Source: Cladobotryum mycophilum
Taxonomy: Eukaryota > Ascomycota > Sordariomycetes > Hypocreales > Hypocreaceae
Direction: 5' to 3'
Assembly: GCA_036429605.1 (NCBI GenBank)
Contig: CM071589.1
Coordinates: 3,968,001-4,032,000 of the forward strand
DNA: 64,000 nt
Below the pieces are notes generated by a model that was not told the DNA's origin, made no database searches, and saw only the letters and a program-made list of their open reading frames with translations. Position numbers and translations under genes: made by a program. How positions within the stretch are numbered: position 1 is the first letter of the stretch; each line of letters opens with the position of its first letter. This document shows positions 45,385 to 56,832 of the stretch, one piece after another.

Positions 45385-46046
45385 ATGTCCGCACCTACCG
45401 ACGCTCCTGCCATTACTCCGGTCCCCGTCAACGAGGCTCCCGTTGCCACCGATGCTCCTGTTCAGCCCAGAGCTGGGGGTGCAGTTGTTGATGACGATGT
45501 GAATCACTGGAAGAACGAATTCAATGCTGTGCTGTCCAAGCCTAGCGAGACCTTCAATTCAAAGTCTGCACCTGGCGCCAACGGCTGGTCTACAAGCCTC
45601 TTTGGCTGCTTCAGCCCCGTCGACACCTGTCTGATTACCTGCTGTGTTCCTTGTGTCACCTTTGGCAAGACCCATCATCGTGTTAACAAGTCTGGTGATA
45701 TGGACGGTTATGAGCCCGTCAACACTTCTGTACGTCCTGTTTAATTTTTCTTGAGTGTGTGACATATCGACTAACAGGCTTGCTTATCTAGTGCCTGCTC
45801 TTCTGTGGATCCAGCTTCTTCGGTCTTCACTGGGTCCTCTCCGCTTTGCAGCGTTCCGAGGTTCGCGACAAGTACCACCTCGAGGGCTCTTGTCTAGGAG
45901 ATCTCGCCAGATCTTGCTGCTGTGCCTGCTGCAACCTTATCCAGCTCGACAAGGAGTCCGAGCATCGCGAAAAGCTTCTGAGGGAGTCTGGCCAGCAGCA
46001 ACAGTACAAGTCCAATGCCGATATGGTCTACCCTGGCGCGGCATAA
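45385..46046 (+). CDS. PLAC8 family cysteine-rich protein
   Basis: Exons 45385-45729 and 45792-46046 encode 199 residues. A Pro/Ala/Thr-rich N-terminus is followed by the PLAC8 domain: WSTSLFGCFSPVDTCLITCC, CVPCVTFGK, then a hydrophobic stretch (CLLFCGSSFFGLHWVLSAL) and the Cys cluster CCCACCNLIQL. PLAC8 proteins occur in plants (FW2.2, PCR) and fungi. They sit at membranes and have been linked to organ size and to divalent-metal or cadmium handling. The function here is unknown. The intron falls between complete codons just before the hydrophobic segment. The start was chosen at the ATG after the A-rich TTTAAA stretch. Confidence 0.88.
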
Positions 46047-46855
46047 AGTGGTGTTTCGAGATTTTGGTGTTTTTTGCTCGTGTTCTTTGAGGCGATGAGG
46101 ACTAATTGTAATGGAGGTAGATAACATTTTGTCTAGCTCATGAATCTATGGATACCCTGGTTGCCATTTTTAAACATATTCTCTTGATACATATTTAAGC
46201 CATCCTCATCTACTGTGAAACTTGTGATTCGGATCCATCTGTCGGCCTGATCCCGTTTTCATCATACTTTCTTTCCCAAATAACATGAAACTTTCAGATC
46301 TCAATCACGGGTGGAATTGTTGACCCGTGTAGGACATCTACATATACTCACCCACTACCTTGGAACAGAGATCTTCCCACAACATCCAAAAGTTCTCAAC
46401 TAACTCCACGACGAGTCGAAACTAGCCGACCTGAAATCTTATCTCTGATTCGGAGGTATTTTGTTCTTCAGCATTTGTTATTTTATTCTTTATGAGGAGA
46501 AGTTGGACTCAATGATACAGCGATTAATGAAGGAGTCTCACCTCCCAACCAAAGTCGAAGGATTTGGCCCCCCCCCCCTTTACTGCACGAGAAAGAAACG
46601 AGGCCGCAATCGAACCAGTAACTTAGCGATTCAGAGCGGCCACCCCCCAAAAAAGGAAACTGAAAATCAATACATTTTCACTATAGTGCTTAATCTACAG
46701 TATTTTCTTCTCGTGATCGCTACAAGAGCACTACTCCCGCTTCAACACCTTGCTGCCTTTTCGGCGCTGCGGTCCCCCCGCCCTTATTCGGATAATGACC
46801 TTGCAACTACAACCAACAAGCATATCGAATCTTATTTTCCAGCATCTTTACTGCC
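46047..46855. other. Intergenic, PLAC8 3' flank and promoter of the next gene
   Basis: Contains C-run and A-run tracts near 46568-46660 and a pyrimidine-rich stretch at 46720-46790 before the next ATG. No coding frame is supported. Confidence 0.55.
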
Positions 46856-47793
46856 ATGACGGGTCAAGATTCGGGAGTCCCGCCTCTTTCCAACGCCGGC
46901 ACCATCAGTCGTGAGGAGATCCCGGCATCGCCTTCAAGGCAATCCGTCAAACGCCAGCGCAACACCGACTCCCCGATATCCATCTCCTCCAGCCCGGCGA
47001 GAAACAGCTTCAGGAGGAGCAAGAGCCGGCGCGACAAGCTGTTTGACGGCCTGGAGGCCGGTGATGACTACCCGGCCGCGGAGATGACGATTGCGAGCGC
47101 GGAGGACCTGAGCGAGGCGCAGCTGAAGAAGTGCTTCGAGATTCTGCATGCGTGCGGGAGCGCGACGGACCCGAATGCGAGTCTGTCGACGACGAGGCAG
47201 AGCATAGATGGGTTTTTGGATGCGATATTTAATGACTGGTCGAGTCGGAAGCCGGGAAACTTGATGCGCTCTGAGTTGGAGTTTCTTGTCGAGGCGGATG
47301 TGGTGGCGGGGAAGGTCTGTGGTAAGTGAGAAGAGAGAGATGTTGCGATTGTTGAAGCATGGGGTTTTTTTTGGTCTGACGGTGTCTAGTCCTGCAAAGC
47401 CATAGGTGCATTCTGGACTGCATCTCCTCGGACCTCTGCACAACGGATGTCACGGCTGTCGCGACATATAGCAACAACCCGCCCATGTTCAAGATGGAGT
47501 TCACCATCATGGACCCATTCAACAACCAGCCCGAGACGTTTTGTCCCATCGCGCGGGGCGACATCCACTGGGTGACCACGGACTGGGTGCAGGAGCTGCG
47601 GAAAGCCCTGCAGGCCAAGATTGTCGCCAAGATACATAAATTCAACAAGCACCTGGCGATTTGGCAGGCGAGAAAGCTCATCCTGGAATGGGCAAAGGGG
47701 GGTTTGGGCATGGGGGAGGATGTGAATGATATGGGATTCTTGGGTAGGGGAACGGCCAACGTTGCGATTATTGGGCTTGGAAAGGATGATTGA
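46856..47793 (+). CDS. Hypothetical protein with helical C-terminal domain
   Basis: Exons 46856-47321 and 47390-47793 (68-bp intron, GTAAGT..TAG) encode 289 residues. The first 70 residues are disordered and Ser/Arg-rich (SPISISSSPARNSFRRSKSRR), resembling nuclear or phosphorylated tails. A helical region follows (SEAQLKKCFEILHACG, LDAIFNDW), then a mixed domain with Cys and aromatic residues (VLQSHRCILDCISSDLC). The C-terminus is Lys-rich and helical (IVAKIHKFNKHLAIWQARK). I do not recognise the family. The intron is supported because frame and protein-like composition continue across it. Exon 1 is strongly GC-rich at third positions, consistent with coding use. Confidence 0.75.
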
Positions 47794-48182
47794 GAGGAGG
47801 TAGTAAGGGGGGAAGGGAGGGGAGTATTTTGTTTCTTTTCTTCTCTTTCTTGGGGGGATCTTCGGCAACATACTCGCATATAATTAGTGAAGATGAAGAT
47901 GGGAGAGGTCATGGATAGGGAGTTGGGATCGCTCCATCGGACGGGACGGCTAGGTTTTTCATGGGAGTTGCATTCGTTTAAGCCATCTTTAGCATACATG
48001 CACCCTACCCGAGTTTTTCTCGAATATATATAATACAGTTTTAAGAGCAGATAACTCCACTATTGGTCATTTTGCTATCTGCTATAGATACAAAAGATTA
48101 GATCTTGCAGTTCAATCGATTCGCTCAGAGGCTAAGTGTATATATATCTAACCCTGGTCAGGCCACCTAGCCAGCGTCCTGC
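47794..48182. other. Convergent 3' region
   Basis: 389 bp between two convergent stop codons, starting with a G-rich stretch and becoming AT-rich. Nothing else is seen. Confidence 0.6.
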
Positions 48183-49137
48183 TTAGTCGTTCTTCTTCGT
48201 CCAAGGCTCGACGGCCTTCAAGAGCCTGGCATGAGCATCAGGATCTCCGGTCCTGCGCAGGACCTCCTCATAAAAGTCCTCCCCAATGCGTCGTATGAAG
48301 ATCAAGAATCCAGCCCAGACGAAATCCGTGTAGCTGGGCTGATTACCCAGAAAGAAGGGACCATCCTGGTTCTCGTTGAGGAGCTCCGTCACCTGGCGCA
48401 GTGCGGGTTCGGACGCGGCGTAGGCCTTCTCGCCGCCTTCCTCTCGCTCGTATTGGTCGAGAGGCATGCCGACCACTGGTGGCCTATGAACGAAGAAGTG
48501 GTCGTAGCTCGGCTTGTTGAGGAGGCTGTCTGGGATCCTGCCCCACATGATTGGGCGCAGGGGGAGGGTTACGGGGACGATGAGGGCCTCCAGCTTGGCC
48601 AGGCATGGCGCATCGAGGTGCACGGGCGGGTCTGGATACTTTTGCTCGATGACGCTGGCGATTTTTCGAGAATCCTGGACGTAGTTACCATCGGGAAGCC
48701 TGACAGTTGGGACGGTGAATTCTTTGTAGGCACCAGGATCGTTGGGTGGAACACTGGTAGGGAGGTTAGAACCGAACCATGAATCTATTTTGGGACGAAT
48801 GGGTATATCATCAACAAGATATATGTGTACGCACCGAGATTCTAGCGTGGGTCTGATTTCAGGAAATTCGAGCTGCAAACGATCAACTTGTCAGTCAAAT
48901 TTGACCCCGCGATGGAACAAAGGACCGCTGCCTAAAAGTCGGGATTTGACTCACCCATTCTGTTTTATAATCAAGGCCTTTGAAGTTTAACAGCATTCGT
49001 GCTATATAAACAGTTAGCAAATAAGATAAAAACATGATTAATGGCCTTGAGCACTCACTCTTCCACGGATTCAAGGACCATGATGAATTTGGTGGCTTGC
49101 TTGGGAGATCGAATAGAATAATCTGCTCAGCAGACAT
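48183..49137 (-). CDS. Glutathione S-transferase-like protein
   Basis: Four exons, 49059-49137, 48955-49001, 48835-48872 and 48183-48753, encode 244 residues. Exons 2 and 3 are only 47 and 38 bp. The N-terminal thioredoxin-like half reads IILFDLPSKPPNSSWSLNPWK, then RMLLNFKGLDYKTEWLEFPEI, and ends in the cis-Pro region YKEFTVPTVRLPDG plus DSRKIA. The all-helical C-terminal half has the FFLGNQPSYTDFVWAGFL capping-box region. Fungal GSTs of this type conjugate glutathione to xenobiotics or pathway intermediates; some sit in secondary-metabolite clusters, but none of the neighbours indicates one here. The nearest class looks Ure2/GstFuA-like. The substrate is unknown. Confidence 0.87.
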
Positions 49138-49903
49138 GATGATTGATTTGATGAGAAAAGTGTAATCTTGTCATAAGATGGTCTATTGACTCGACATGTT
49201 CAGGTTTTTGTGGAATAACTCAACGAAAGGCACGATATATATATAGGCAATGTGTGTCTACAACTCATTGGTTGAGACTGAGACCTTTTGACACACAAAT
49301 GCACATAACCTTCAACCCATTTCCCCGCAATGATTACCAACCCAAATAATCGTTGTTTGACTTGAAGCTTCAAGATTCGTTGAGAAACCCCAAGCAACTT
49401 CAAGAAGCTTCGATTGTCAAGCACGCCCTTTTTTAGAGTAGCGCCCTTTGACTGTACATCTCATTCTATTCGTCAATTTCTTCTCATATCCGGTCTTCGG
49501 GCGTTTAACAGGCTCCCGATGAGTGTCTAGTGGCATTTCGTATCGTTGGTGTCCTGAAGGATTGAAGGATCAGATAGTCAAAAAAACGCACTCCACATCC
49601 AGTCCCAGCTTCAGCCTAAATGCAAGTCATTCAACAAATAGATGGACACTCGAGAACATGCTCACTTGGAAAACTACGGCCTGTTGCAAACAAAAACAAG
49701 TAATCATTTTGTCAAATGTCCAGACTTAGGTACTACCTGACAAGGTAAGTAGAGTTTGTACTACTCCAACATGAACTGAGGCCGCCATAACACCACCCAA
49801 GAGTCATCCAAAATCCTCCCAACATTAATCCAGTTCATACGCCATGTTTTTAATAAAATAAAATAAAAAGGCGGAGATATCCGCTTCCAGTATTTTTTGC
49901 CCC
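49138..49903. other. Intergenic between the GST and GT64 genes
   Basis: 766 bp containing the GST promoter and the GT64 3' flank, which includes an AAAATAAAATAAA stretch near 49855. No coding frame is supported. Confidence 0.6.
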
Positions 49904-51053
49904 TTATAATACAATAACGCCCCGCTCAATGTGAGCCGTCTCGTTGATCAGGGGCATGCAGCCAAAAATCTCGTTGAAGTCATTCAGGCATTTGCTCCTG
50001 GCCTCCAGGTGACCAGGCTTTCGGCTAATACCTTCAGCGGGTTCAAAGTTGACGTATTTTTCACGGCCTTGAACTAGCAGCTGGCCATGGCCGGTGAGGT
50101 AGGAGGCGATGTAGTTCAAAGCAATATCTTCGCAGTTCGTATGGTCATCGACGTATTTTCGAACCTTGTTCATAATCGAGTCGTCAGAGGAGTAGTAATC
50201 GAGGAAAGAAACGTGTGAGAATGCAAGATTTGTAATGATCATGGAGTAAACATCCTGGTCGGCGTCCTTGGAGCAAAAGTTGTAGTTCCACTTGCCGCCG
50301 TCGTCCTGAGAAGCGCAACGGGGGAGGGCGCCGGTCAATCGGTCCTGACCGAACTTGCGCCACGTCTGGAAGACAAATTCCAGATCCCCAGGCTTGTAGT
50401 AAACATCGTCGTCTGACAACAGAATCGCCTTGGTCTTGAATTCTGCATCGGGCGCGAGCTTCTGGTTAAGGCTGTTGACGGGAGACTTGCGGTAGCGGAC
50501 CGGGACGCCGTGCTCGGACTTGAAGTTGTCCGGGGGTTGTCGTGGGCGTCGTTCCAAACAACGACAACTTCATACAGTGATGGGATTTTGTCGGTCAGGA
50601 GAACGCGCAGGGTGTCGTCGAGTTCCTTGGGTCGCTTGTAGGTTTGAATGGCGATACTATAACAAGCCAATGTTAATAATTGCGCAAACTTCAAGCTTCA
50701 AACTTCAGCGAGCTCAACGCTAGGCTCTCCATTGTAATCCAAAAAAAAAAAAAACGTCTAGGGGTCACCTACGTGAACTTGTCCTCCATCAAGTCCTTGT
50801 ATTTCTCCTGAGTCGCCTTCCACTTCTCCATGGCCTCGGTATGGTTCGCAGGATCGCATCTCTCAATAGTCGGATGGTCACCACCCGTCAAGGCCGGCAT
50901 GCCAGGAAGTTTGGAAATATCAGGCAGTCGCGGGCTCGGGCCAAGTTTGACAAGAAGGACGATAAAGGTGGCCGCAATGCAAGCAGCCACCAAGATGGTA
51001 ACGACCCGCCTGACGAGGAGAGCCCTCAGTCCAGCGATGTACTTGGCCACCAT
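49904..51053 (-). CDS. GT64/exostosin-like glycosyltransferase, with one-base frameshift
   Basis: Exons 50773-51053 and 49904-50656 (116-bp intron). A short basic cytoplasmic tail and one membrane anchor (about residues 17-37, VVTILVAACIAATFIVLLV) mark a type II Golgi or ER protein. The lumenal domain has IAIQTYKRPKELDDTL, VVVVWNDAHDN, the metal-binding DxD-type LLSDDDVYY, and FLDYYSSDDS ... NCEDIALNYIAS, as in GT64 enzymes related to EXTL/exostosins. The frame breaks at 50532-50536, a run of five G (C on the coding strand). Upstream reads WNDAHDNP; downstream PDNFKSEHGVPVRYRKS resumes in the next frame. One more C restores 344 residues. The sugar donor and acceptor are unknown. Confidence 0.85.
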
Positions 51054-53892
51054 GATGAATTGAAAGAAAGAAAAAGAAAGAATTGATGCAGTTTAATGAG
51101 CGACAAGAGTTGGAACACCGTGGTAAAACGCCATCCCGAGGATTTGCTCTGCGCCGCGTTGGCGAACGAGGCAGAGCGTCGAGCGCATCACGTGACGGGA
51201 TCATCCATCTCTGACGCGTGGACAATGCCCCCTTATTTTAATCTTCACCTCCTTTTTCATGCATGCAGCTTAGACTGTAATTCCGCATCGTGTAAATCCG
51301 TCATTTTTAAGAGTGCGCTGAAAAAAAGCCTATGATGTATGGATGATGATGATGATGTTGATGGCGGAGATGTTATTCTACGTGACAAAGGTGACAGAGC
51401 GCTGCTATATGTATGTACACACACATATATATACATTCACACGGAATAAATAGAGAATGGCTGGTAAATACGAGAATGAGGGGGACATGGAGGGAGGATA
51501 ATAAGCTGCGTATACGAGTAAGATCAACCTTGCATGTCTCAATAGCACAAGATGATAGCTCGTCAGTCGGTGCATTGTACTTGTCTGCGGCTCAATACTT
51601 TTATTCATCTTTTCTTTTTTCTGTATGACGTGAAGTCTATCCCTTGAGACAGTTCGCGAAGACGATTTGAACCTCAAGCCCCTTCATGCATTGTGGGGTT
51701 GAACAAAACAAGCAAAGTATGGGGGAACCGCACGGTCGTGTTTCATTGTCGCGTAACCAAACGCACAGCCCAAACCCATTGTAGCCGAAATAGGAAACTC
51801 GGAATGTGACATGGTGTTTATGATTCTGATTGGCCCATGATTCCTCAACAAGGTTGTATCCAGGGATAATCAATGAGTAAATAAGCAACGTATCGGAGCC
51901 AACATCTATGGTCCATATGAAAGCTCTGGCTCTATTGTTCTGTGTTCCCGAAGGCTTGCGCGCGTACATTTTATAGTGACCACTCATGTAGAAGAGTTTG
52001 GGTAATTCGCATCGTAATGGGCACTCTTCCCCCTCTCTCATATCGTTCGCATGCTGATGAGAGCTGAGATGAAGATAAAAGTACATAAGAGACTATATCA
52101 TCTTCTTTATATGAGTCTTATCTAATATAATAAAGGGTAACTTAAAATAAATTAACGAAAAATCTTCAAGTACTTGGTACACGGATCCATCATATCGGCA
52201 AGTGCCGACATTCATTGCCATGCACCTCCCCTGACATCAATCTCTACGCACCGAATAAGTCATGGAAGGGTTTTTTTGCCTCGCTTACTTGACAAATCAC
52301 TCGGGACCTCATCTTAAAAGTCAACGCATTTGGGGCTGTTCTCTCCCTTCGCTTCTGCAGGTGTGGCTGCATATTATTTCATTCATGCACGTCAGAACGC
52401 ATTGTGCATTATTCGTCGCAGGAATGAATCCAAACCGGGCACAGAAGCGAAACCGAGATTGAAGCCACACCCACATACCAGACAACAGCACAGCACAAGC
52501 AAAAAGCACAAACACACAGCCATCACCAACAGTCGGCTCGCCATTCTAGAAGGGGTCATTGCGCCGGCAAGCCACTCCGAGGCTAAATATGTTCCTTGCT
52601 GGCGGCCCTTCTGGATCGGTGCAAGGGTAGAATGGACCCAGTTCGATCTGTTAACGTGCGGCACCTTCAGCACGCGGCATGCATGCTCTGCCATGCCATT
52701 CGTCTCGCCCTGACATGTGTCGTCTTGAGACAATGGAGTCAATATTCGGGGATGTGGCGCAACTTGAACTGGCATCCCTACAGAGGTTGATAGGTTGCCA
52801 ATCTGATCAATTGAGTCATCAAAGTCCTGTCGGCCAAAGAGTTAGAAGCATCGCCTCCCTCTTCTCTGGGCATCCAACCAACAAGATCGGGCATATTTGC
52901 TCCTCCCCTTTGAGCATCTACATCTACCTACCATATGTACATGCGAACACTGCAAATGTTTCCCGTAATTGCCACTCCTTATCGTCTGCTTCGTCCATAT
53001 CTACCAACCATAACGCATGATTGAGAAGAGAGTGGCCCTCTAAACGACACTCGATGTAACGTTGGCCAAGGCTGCCCTGGTTCCCGCTGTGGATATATCT
53101 CCGCCAAGCTACCGTTTCTGAAGCATCATTCGTCCATCGCTAAACAATGCCATCTCGGACGTATGCCTAACCCATGATGTTTTCCCGTCTCAAGTTGGAT
53201 GCTGGCTTGTTCTTCAGTCTAGTGGCACATTGGCGCTTCGGGTACCTGAGTCGTGTGTGGACCTGAGCAAACGCCATGCTCCTCGCCGTCCGTCGCATCG
53301 TTGGAACCCCGATTGCTCCCCTATTGATTCCAGCCCTAATGGAAGGGAGAGATACCTGTTTCGTATGCCCTTTTCGTTTCAATGTGAAGACTAGAGTCTT
53401 CAGCTCGGCTATTTTCTCCACCAAGAATGAAGCCGCTCTTCCAAGGTGCTTGGTGGTGTGTGGGGAGGCTCCGTGATAGCCCCATATGGGTAACCAAAAG
53501 ATCGGAATCAAGGTCATATACATAAACGAGCTCCTTGACGAACGCTAGCCCCTTGTGGCCATTTATCCTGCGACTTGAAGATATTTCGACCGAGGGAGTG
53601 GCGTTGTCTCCGTTCTCCCTTTGTAAATATTCCGTCGCCGTCACATTTCCTCACATTCAACTTCAACAGTCATATCGATCTATTTAGGTTCATTTCTCAT
53701 GCCTCACGACGACCAAATCATCACTATTAAACGCCACCTACTAAAATACACGATTAGTTTTACATCTACCAAATCATCAAGCCTCACTATACCTTGAAGA
53801 CTTTCATCCAACCTCAGCTCTTAAGCGAGTTATGCGCACCAAAGCTAGATCTAGCATCTGAAGTTCCGAGGTTGATAGTTAAAGTGTTAAAA
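51054..53892. other. Intergenic, 2.8 kb
   Basis: Contains ATG/GAT microsatellite-like sequence at 51340-51360, a TG/TA-rich stretch near 51410-51435, and a TGAGTCA site at 52812-52818. Apart from the doubtful frame at 51637-52086, no gene is supported. Confidence 0.5.
51637..52086 (-). CDS. Possible orphan small protein
   Basis: An ATG-initiated single-exon frame of 149 residues. It has ten cysteines and beta-rich, hydrophobic composition (TLLIYSLIIPGYNL, VTFRVSYFGYNGFGLCVW). No signal peptide, family or conserved motif is recognised. A frame of this length can arise by chance in 64 kb, and nothing nearby supports expression. Confidence 0.25.
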   Translation of the reverse strand: MYFYLHLSSHQHANDMREGEECPLRCELPKLFYMSGHYKMYARKPSGTQNNRARAFIWTIDVGSDTLLIYSLIIPGYNLVEESWANQNHKHHVTFRVSYFGYNGFGLCVWLRDNETRPCGSPILCLFCSTPQCMKGLEVQIVFANCLKG

Positions 53893-55455
53893 ATGTTGAA
53901 GTTTTGGACAGTTGCCTTGATGGCATTGGCAATCATACCCCAAGCATCATCTAGTCAAGAAAGCTCTGCACTTCAGGCTATCTCTCAGATGCCACAATGC
54001 GCGGTACGTACATCTCCATGTTTGACAAACTCCATCATGAGGTATATGTGTACGGACGTTGCTAACACGTCCGTCGCAGCGCAATTGCTTAGAAGAGGTC
54101 ATTCCCAGGAGTTCATGCCAGCCCACAAATCACACCTGCATGTGTGAAAACCCAGCAATGAAGCAAGAGATGTCAATATGCTTGACAGCAAGTTGTACTA
54201 TCAAGGAAACTTTATGTAAATTTTTACAGACAGGCATATTGTAACTTGGCCGAATCATATACACTAACTCAATCTACAGTAACCTTGAACCTCACAGCAA
54301 TTGGTTGCAATGCACCAGTACGAGATAGGTCACAACAATATGTCAACATTTCCAACGCTTTCGGTATCATCTCGGCTGCCTTTGTCATCGAACGCTTCGC
54401 GTATAAAATCTGGGCCGGGATGAATCTGGGATGGGATGATTGGATGACACTGCTCACTATTGTCAGTGGTGTTCCGAGCACCATCATCAACGCATACGGC
54501 GTGACAAAGAATGGCTTAGGTCGGGACATCTGGACATTACAACCTTCCACCATTACGAACTTTACCCGCTACTTTTTCATTATTGAGATTATCTACTTTT
54601 CCGAAGTTGCCATGTTGAAGCTTGCGCTTTTATTCTTTTACGTTCGAATCTTCCCGAGTCGATGGGTTCAAAGACTGCTTTGGAGTACTATTGTCATATG
54701 CATCATGTTTGGAGTCACTTTCGTGGTTGTGGCCGTATTTCAATGCACACCGATTCATTATTACTGGGTCAGGTGGGATGGAGAACACAAGGGTAAATGC
54801 ATGGACATCAACGCCATCGCTTGGTCCAACGCAGGTATCAGCATTGGACTGGACGTGTGGATGCTGGCTGTCCCATTATGGCAGCTGAGAGACTTGAACC
54901 TGGATTGGAGACGAAAGGTTGGTGTTGCCATGATGTTTTGTGTCGGCACTTTGTAAGTCATGTATTGCCAGCATCACCCTCACCAAGTGCCTCCCGACTA
55001 ATACTCATTTGCTTAGTGTCACGGTTGTGAGCATCCTACGGTTAAGATCACTCGTCAAATTCGGTTCTAATTCCCTCAATCCTACATGGGATTTCTTCGA
55101 CGCTGGCTTGTGGTCAACTATCGAGATCAACGTTGGACTCATTTGCGTATGCTTGCCATCGCTCCGTCTCTTGCTCGTTCGCTTGTTCCCGAAGCTGCAG
55201 TCCACGTCACAACGCCACTATGACAATTACTCGAGCACCAACAATCAATCAAATTCCAAAAAGAGGGGAAGCAGGCCTCCTTTAGGGAACCATGTCTCGT
55301 CGAAAGTGGACCGGTCAGTCCATCGCCCAGAGGTTGAACCAAATCGTATCGCTTACCATACCTCGTACAGTGTGGAGTATTGCGAGCCTGACGAAATACA
55401 GCTAGTGTCTATGAAGGAAAACGATATAAAAAGTGCTAGATCAGACACATCATAG
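53893..55455 (+). CDS. Pth11-like receptor with CFEM domain
   Basis: Four exons, 53893-54003, 54080-54215, 54280-54952 and 55017-55455, encode 452 residues. A signal peptide (MLKFWTVALMALAIIPQAS) precedes a CFEM domain with all eight cysteines expected (QCA, RNC, SSC, HTC, MC, SIC, ASC and AIGC). A seven-helix rhodopsin-fold region typical of fungal Pth11-like receptors follows (from NAFGIISAAFVIERF to LICVCLPSLRLLLVR), then a polar cytoplasmic tail. In Magnaporthe, Pth11 senses surface cues and controls appressorium formation; ligands are generally unknown. The introns are 64-76 bp and the reading frame closes only with these junctions. An earlier in-frame TTG at 53794 is not needed. Confidence 0.9.
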
Positions 55456-56832
55456 ATCAGAGAATCTTTTTTTCTTTTGTACATTGAGTTGGGTAAACGG
55501 GCTGGGTATATAGACGCGGTCATGTTTTGGATATACACATGACATAAATAGTACACTACAAATGATGAAATATTTATGGGCATTCGGATTGAGATTACTT
55601 TGAGTTGGATGATTGAATGAGTTTATGCTTGAATTAGTAAGAGTAAGGAGGGACGAGAATAAATGTTTGGACATTAATTCCTGAGAACATGTAGGGTAGT
55701 ATGTGAGAGGGAAAACTGAAAGCTACCAATACCCTGGGTCGGGGGTCCCGAAAAGGGGCAAAAAGCTGAGTGCTTTTCTCCATCATCTGACTCTTTCATG
55801 GTGTGAAAGTACTTCAATACAATACCAGGGTCGACCCTGGCACGTTGATTATCGGTTTTATAGGACGACCGTCACAAACTGTGAGTATGAAAAGAAGGTG
55901 ATTTGAAGACGATCCCTGAGTATTCAGAAGAGAAATATTAGTTCCAGGAATGATGGAGTATATGAGCTAACATGAAGATATACCAGACCTAGGTACGTGT
56001 CTCTCATGCCGTTCATCTCTCTAGTTGCAGACGTTCCATCGGGGCTGACTGAGGACATCAATGCTCAAGCTGCGAGTGCCAAATGCCAAGCTGGTCCGGG
56101 CATCCGGAACCCAGGATATCAAGTTTTCGTAGGGCATAGCGAGCTTTGACTTGCAGGCTGTGCAGGCTGTGCAACATCGCAGCCCAACCGGATGCTGAGC
56201 CGTCACGAAAGGTTTTGCCTCCCTATTTTCTTTTGTCTGTGCTCCTATGCCTTCTTCATGCAGCTAATGTCTTATTATTTTAGGCATCAAAGAACTCCAA
56301 AAGTGAGTCAAAAAGGGTCCCTCCTTATCTGGGTATCCAAGGGTAAGGCTGACGGGAGAAGGGAGGGGAACCCGAGGATGAGGAACCCCCCTGGACGAAA
56401 ACCCTCAGTTTTCCGTCAGTGCTCACCGTTGTCATCTGAGTCAGCGATAGGACATGTCGGCTTGGACGGTTGACCCGCTGCGTAAAGGAGAACGTATTTT
56501 CCAGATAAACGGGATATAATGAAGCTACTACCCCGATTTCTTACTTTCCCAACTGTTGATCGTATCTTTTATTCTTTTTCCCACCCACACGAGAAACGAA
56601 GCTTCATATGTGGATTCCAATATATTCATTCCAATGACTATCAAACACAGAAGAAAAAGTGGTACCCAGACCACTCGGGGTATCCCAACTCCAAATCCAA
56701 GCCAACTTCGCCAACGAAGTAACTGCTGCCCATGGGGAGAGAAGGTCTGCGGACCCTTCGTCACCATGACCTGTTACACACATAACTAATCAATCAACCA
56801 CCCTACCCTGTGGTGATGTGAGAAATTTTTTT
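55456..56832. other. Intergenic, 1.4 kb
   Basis: Holds the receptor's 3' flank and the 3' flank of the convergent monooxygenase. Two TGAGTCA sites lie at 56304-56310 and 56437-56443, and a perfect palindrome at 55825-55840. No coding frame is supported. Confidence 0.55.
55825..55840. repeat. 16-bp perfect palindrome
   Basis: CCAGGGTCGACCCTGG reads identically on both strands. It could be a dimeric transcription-factor site or chance; nothing around it decides. Confidence 0.8.

Noticed and set aside
52392..52775. Minus-strand 127-codon frame with a hydrophobic Cys-rich stretch
   Set aside because: The hydrophobic stretch lies in the middle and fits neither a signal peptide nor a known small secreted family; overlapping plus-strand frames are equally good.
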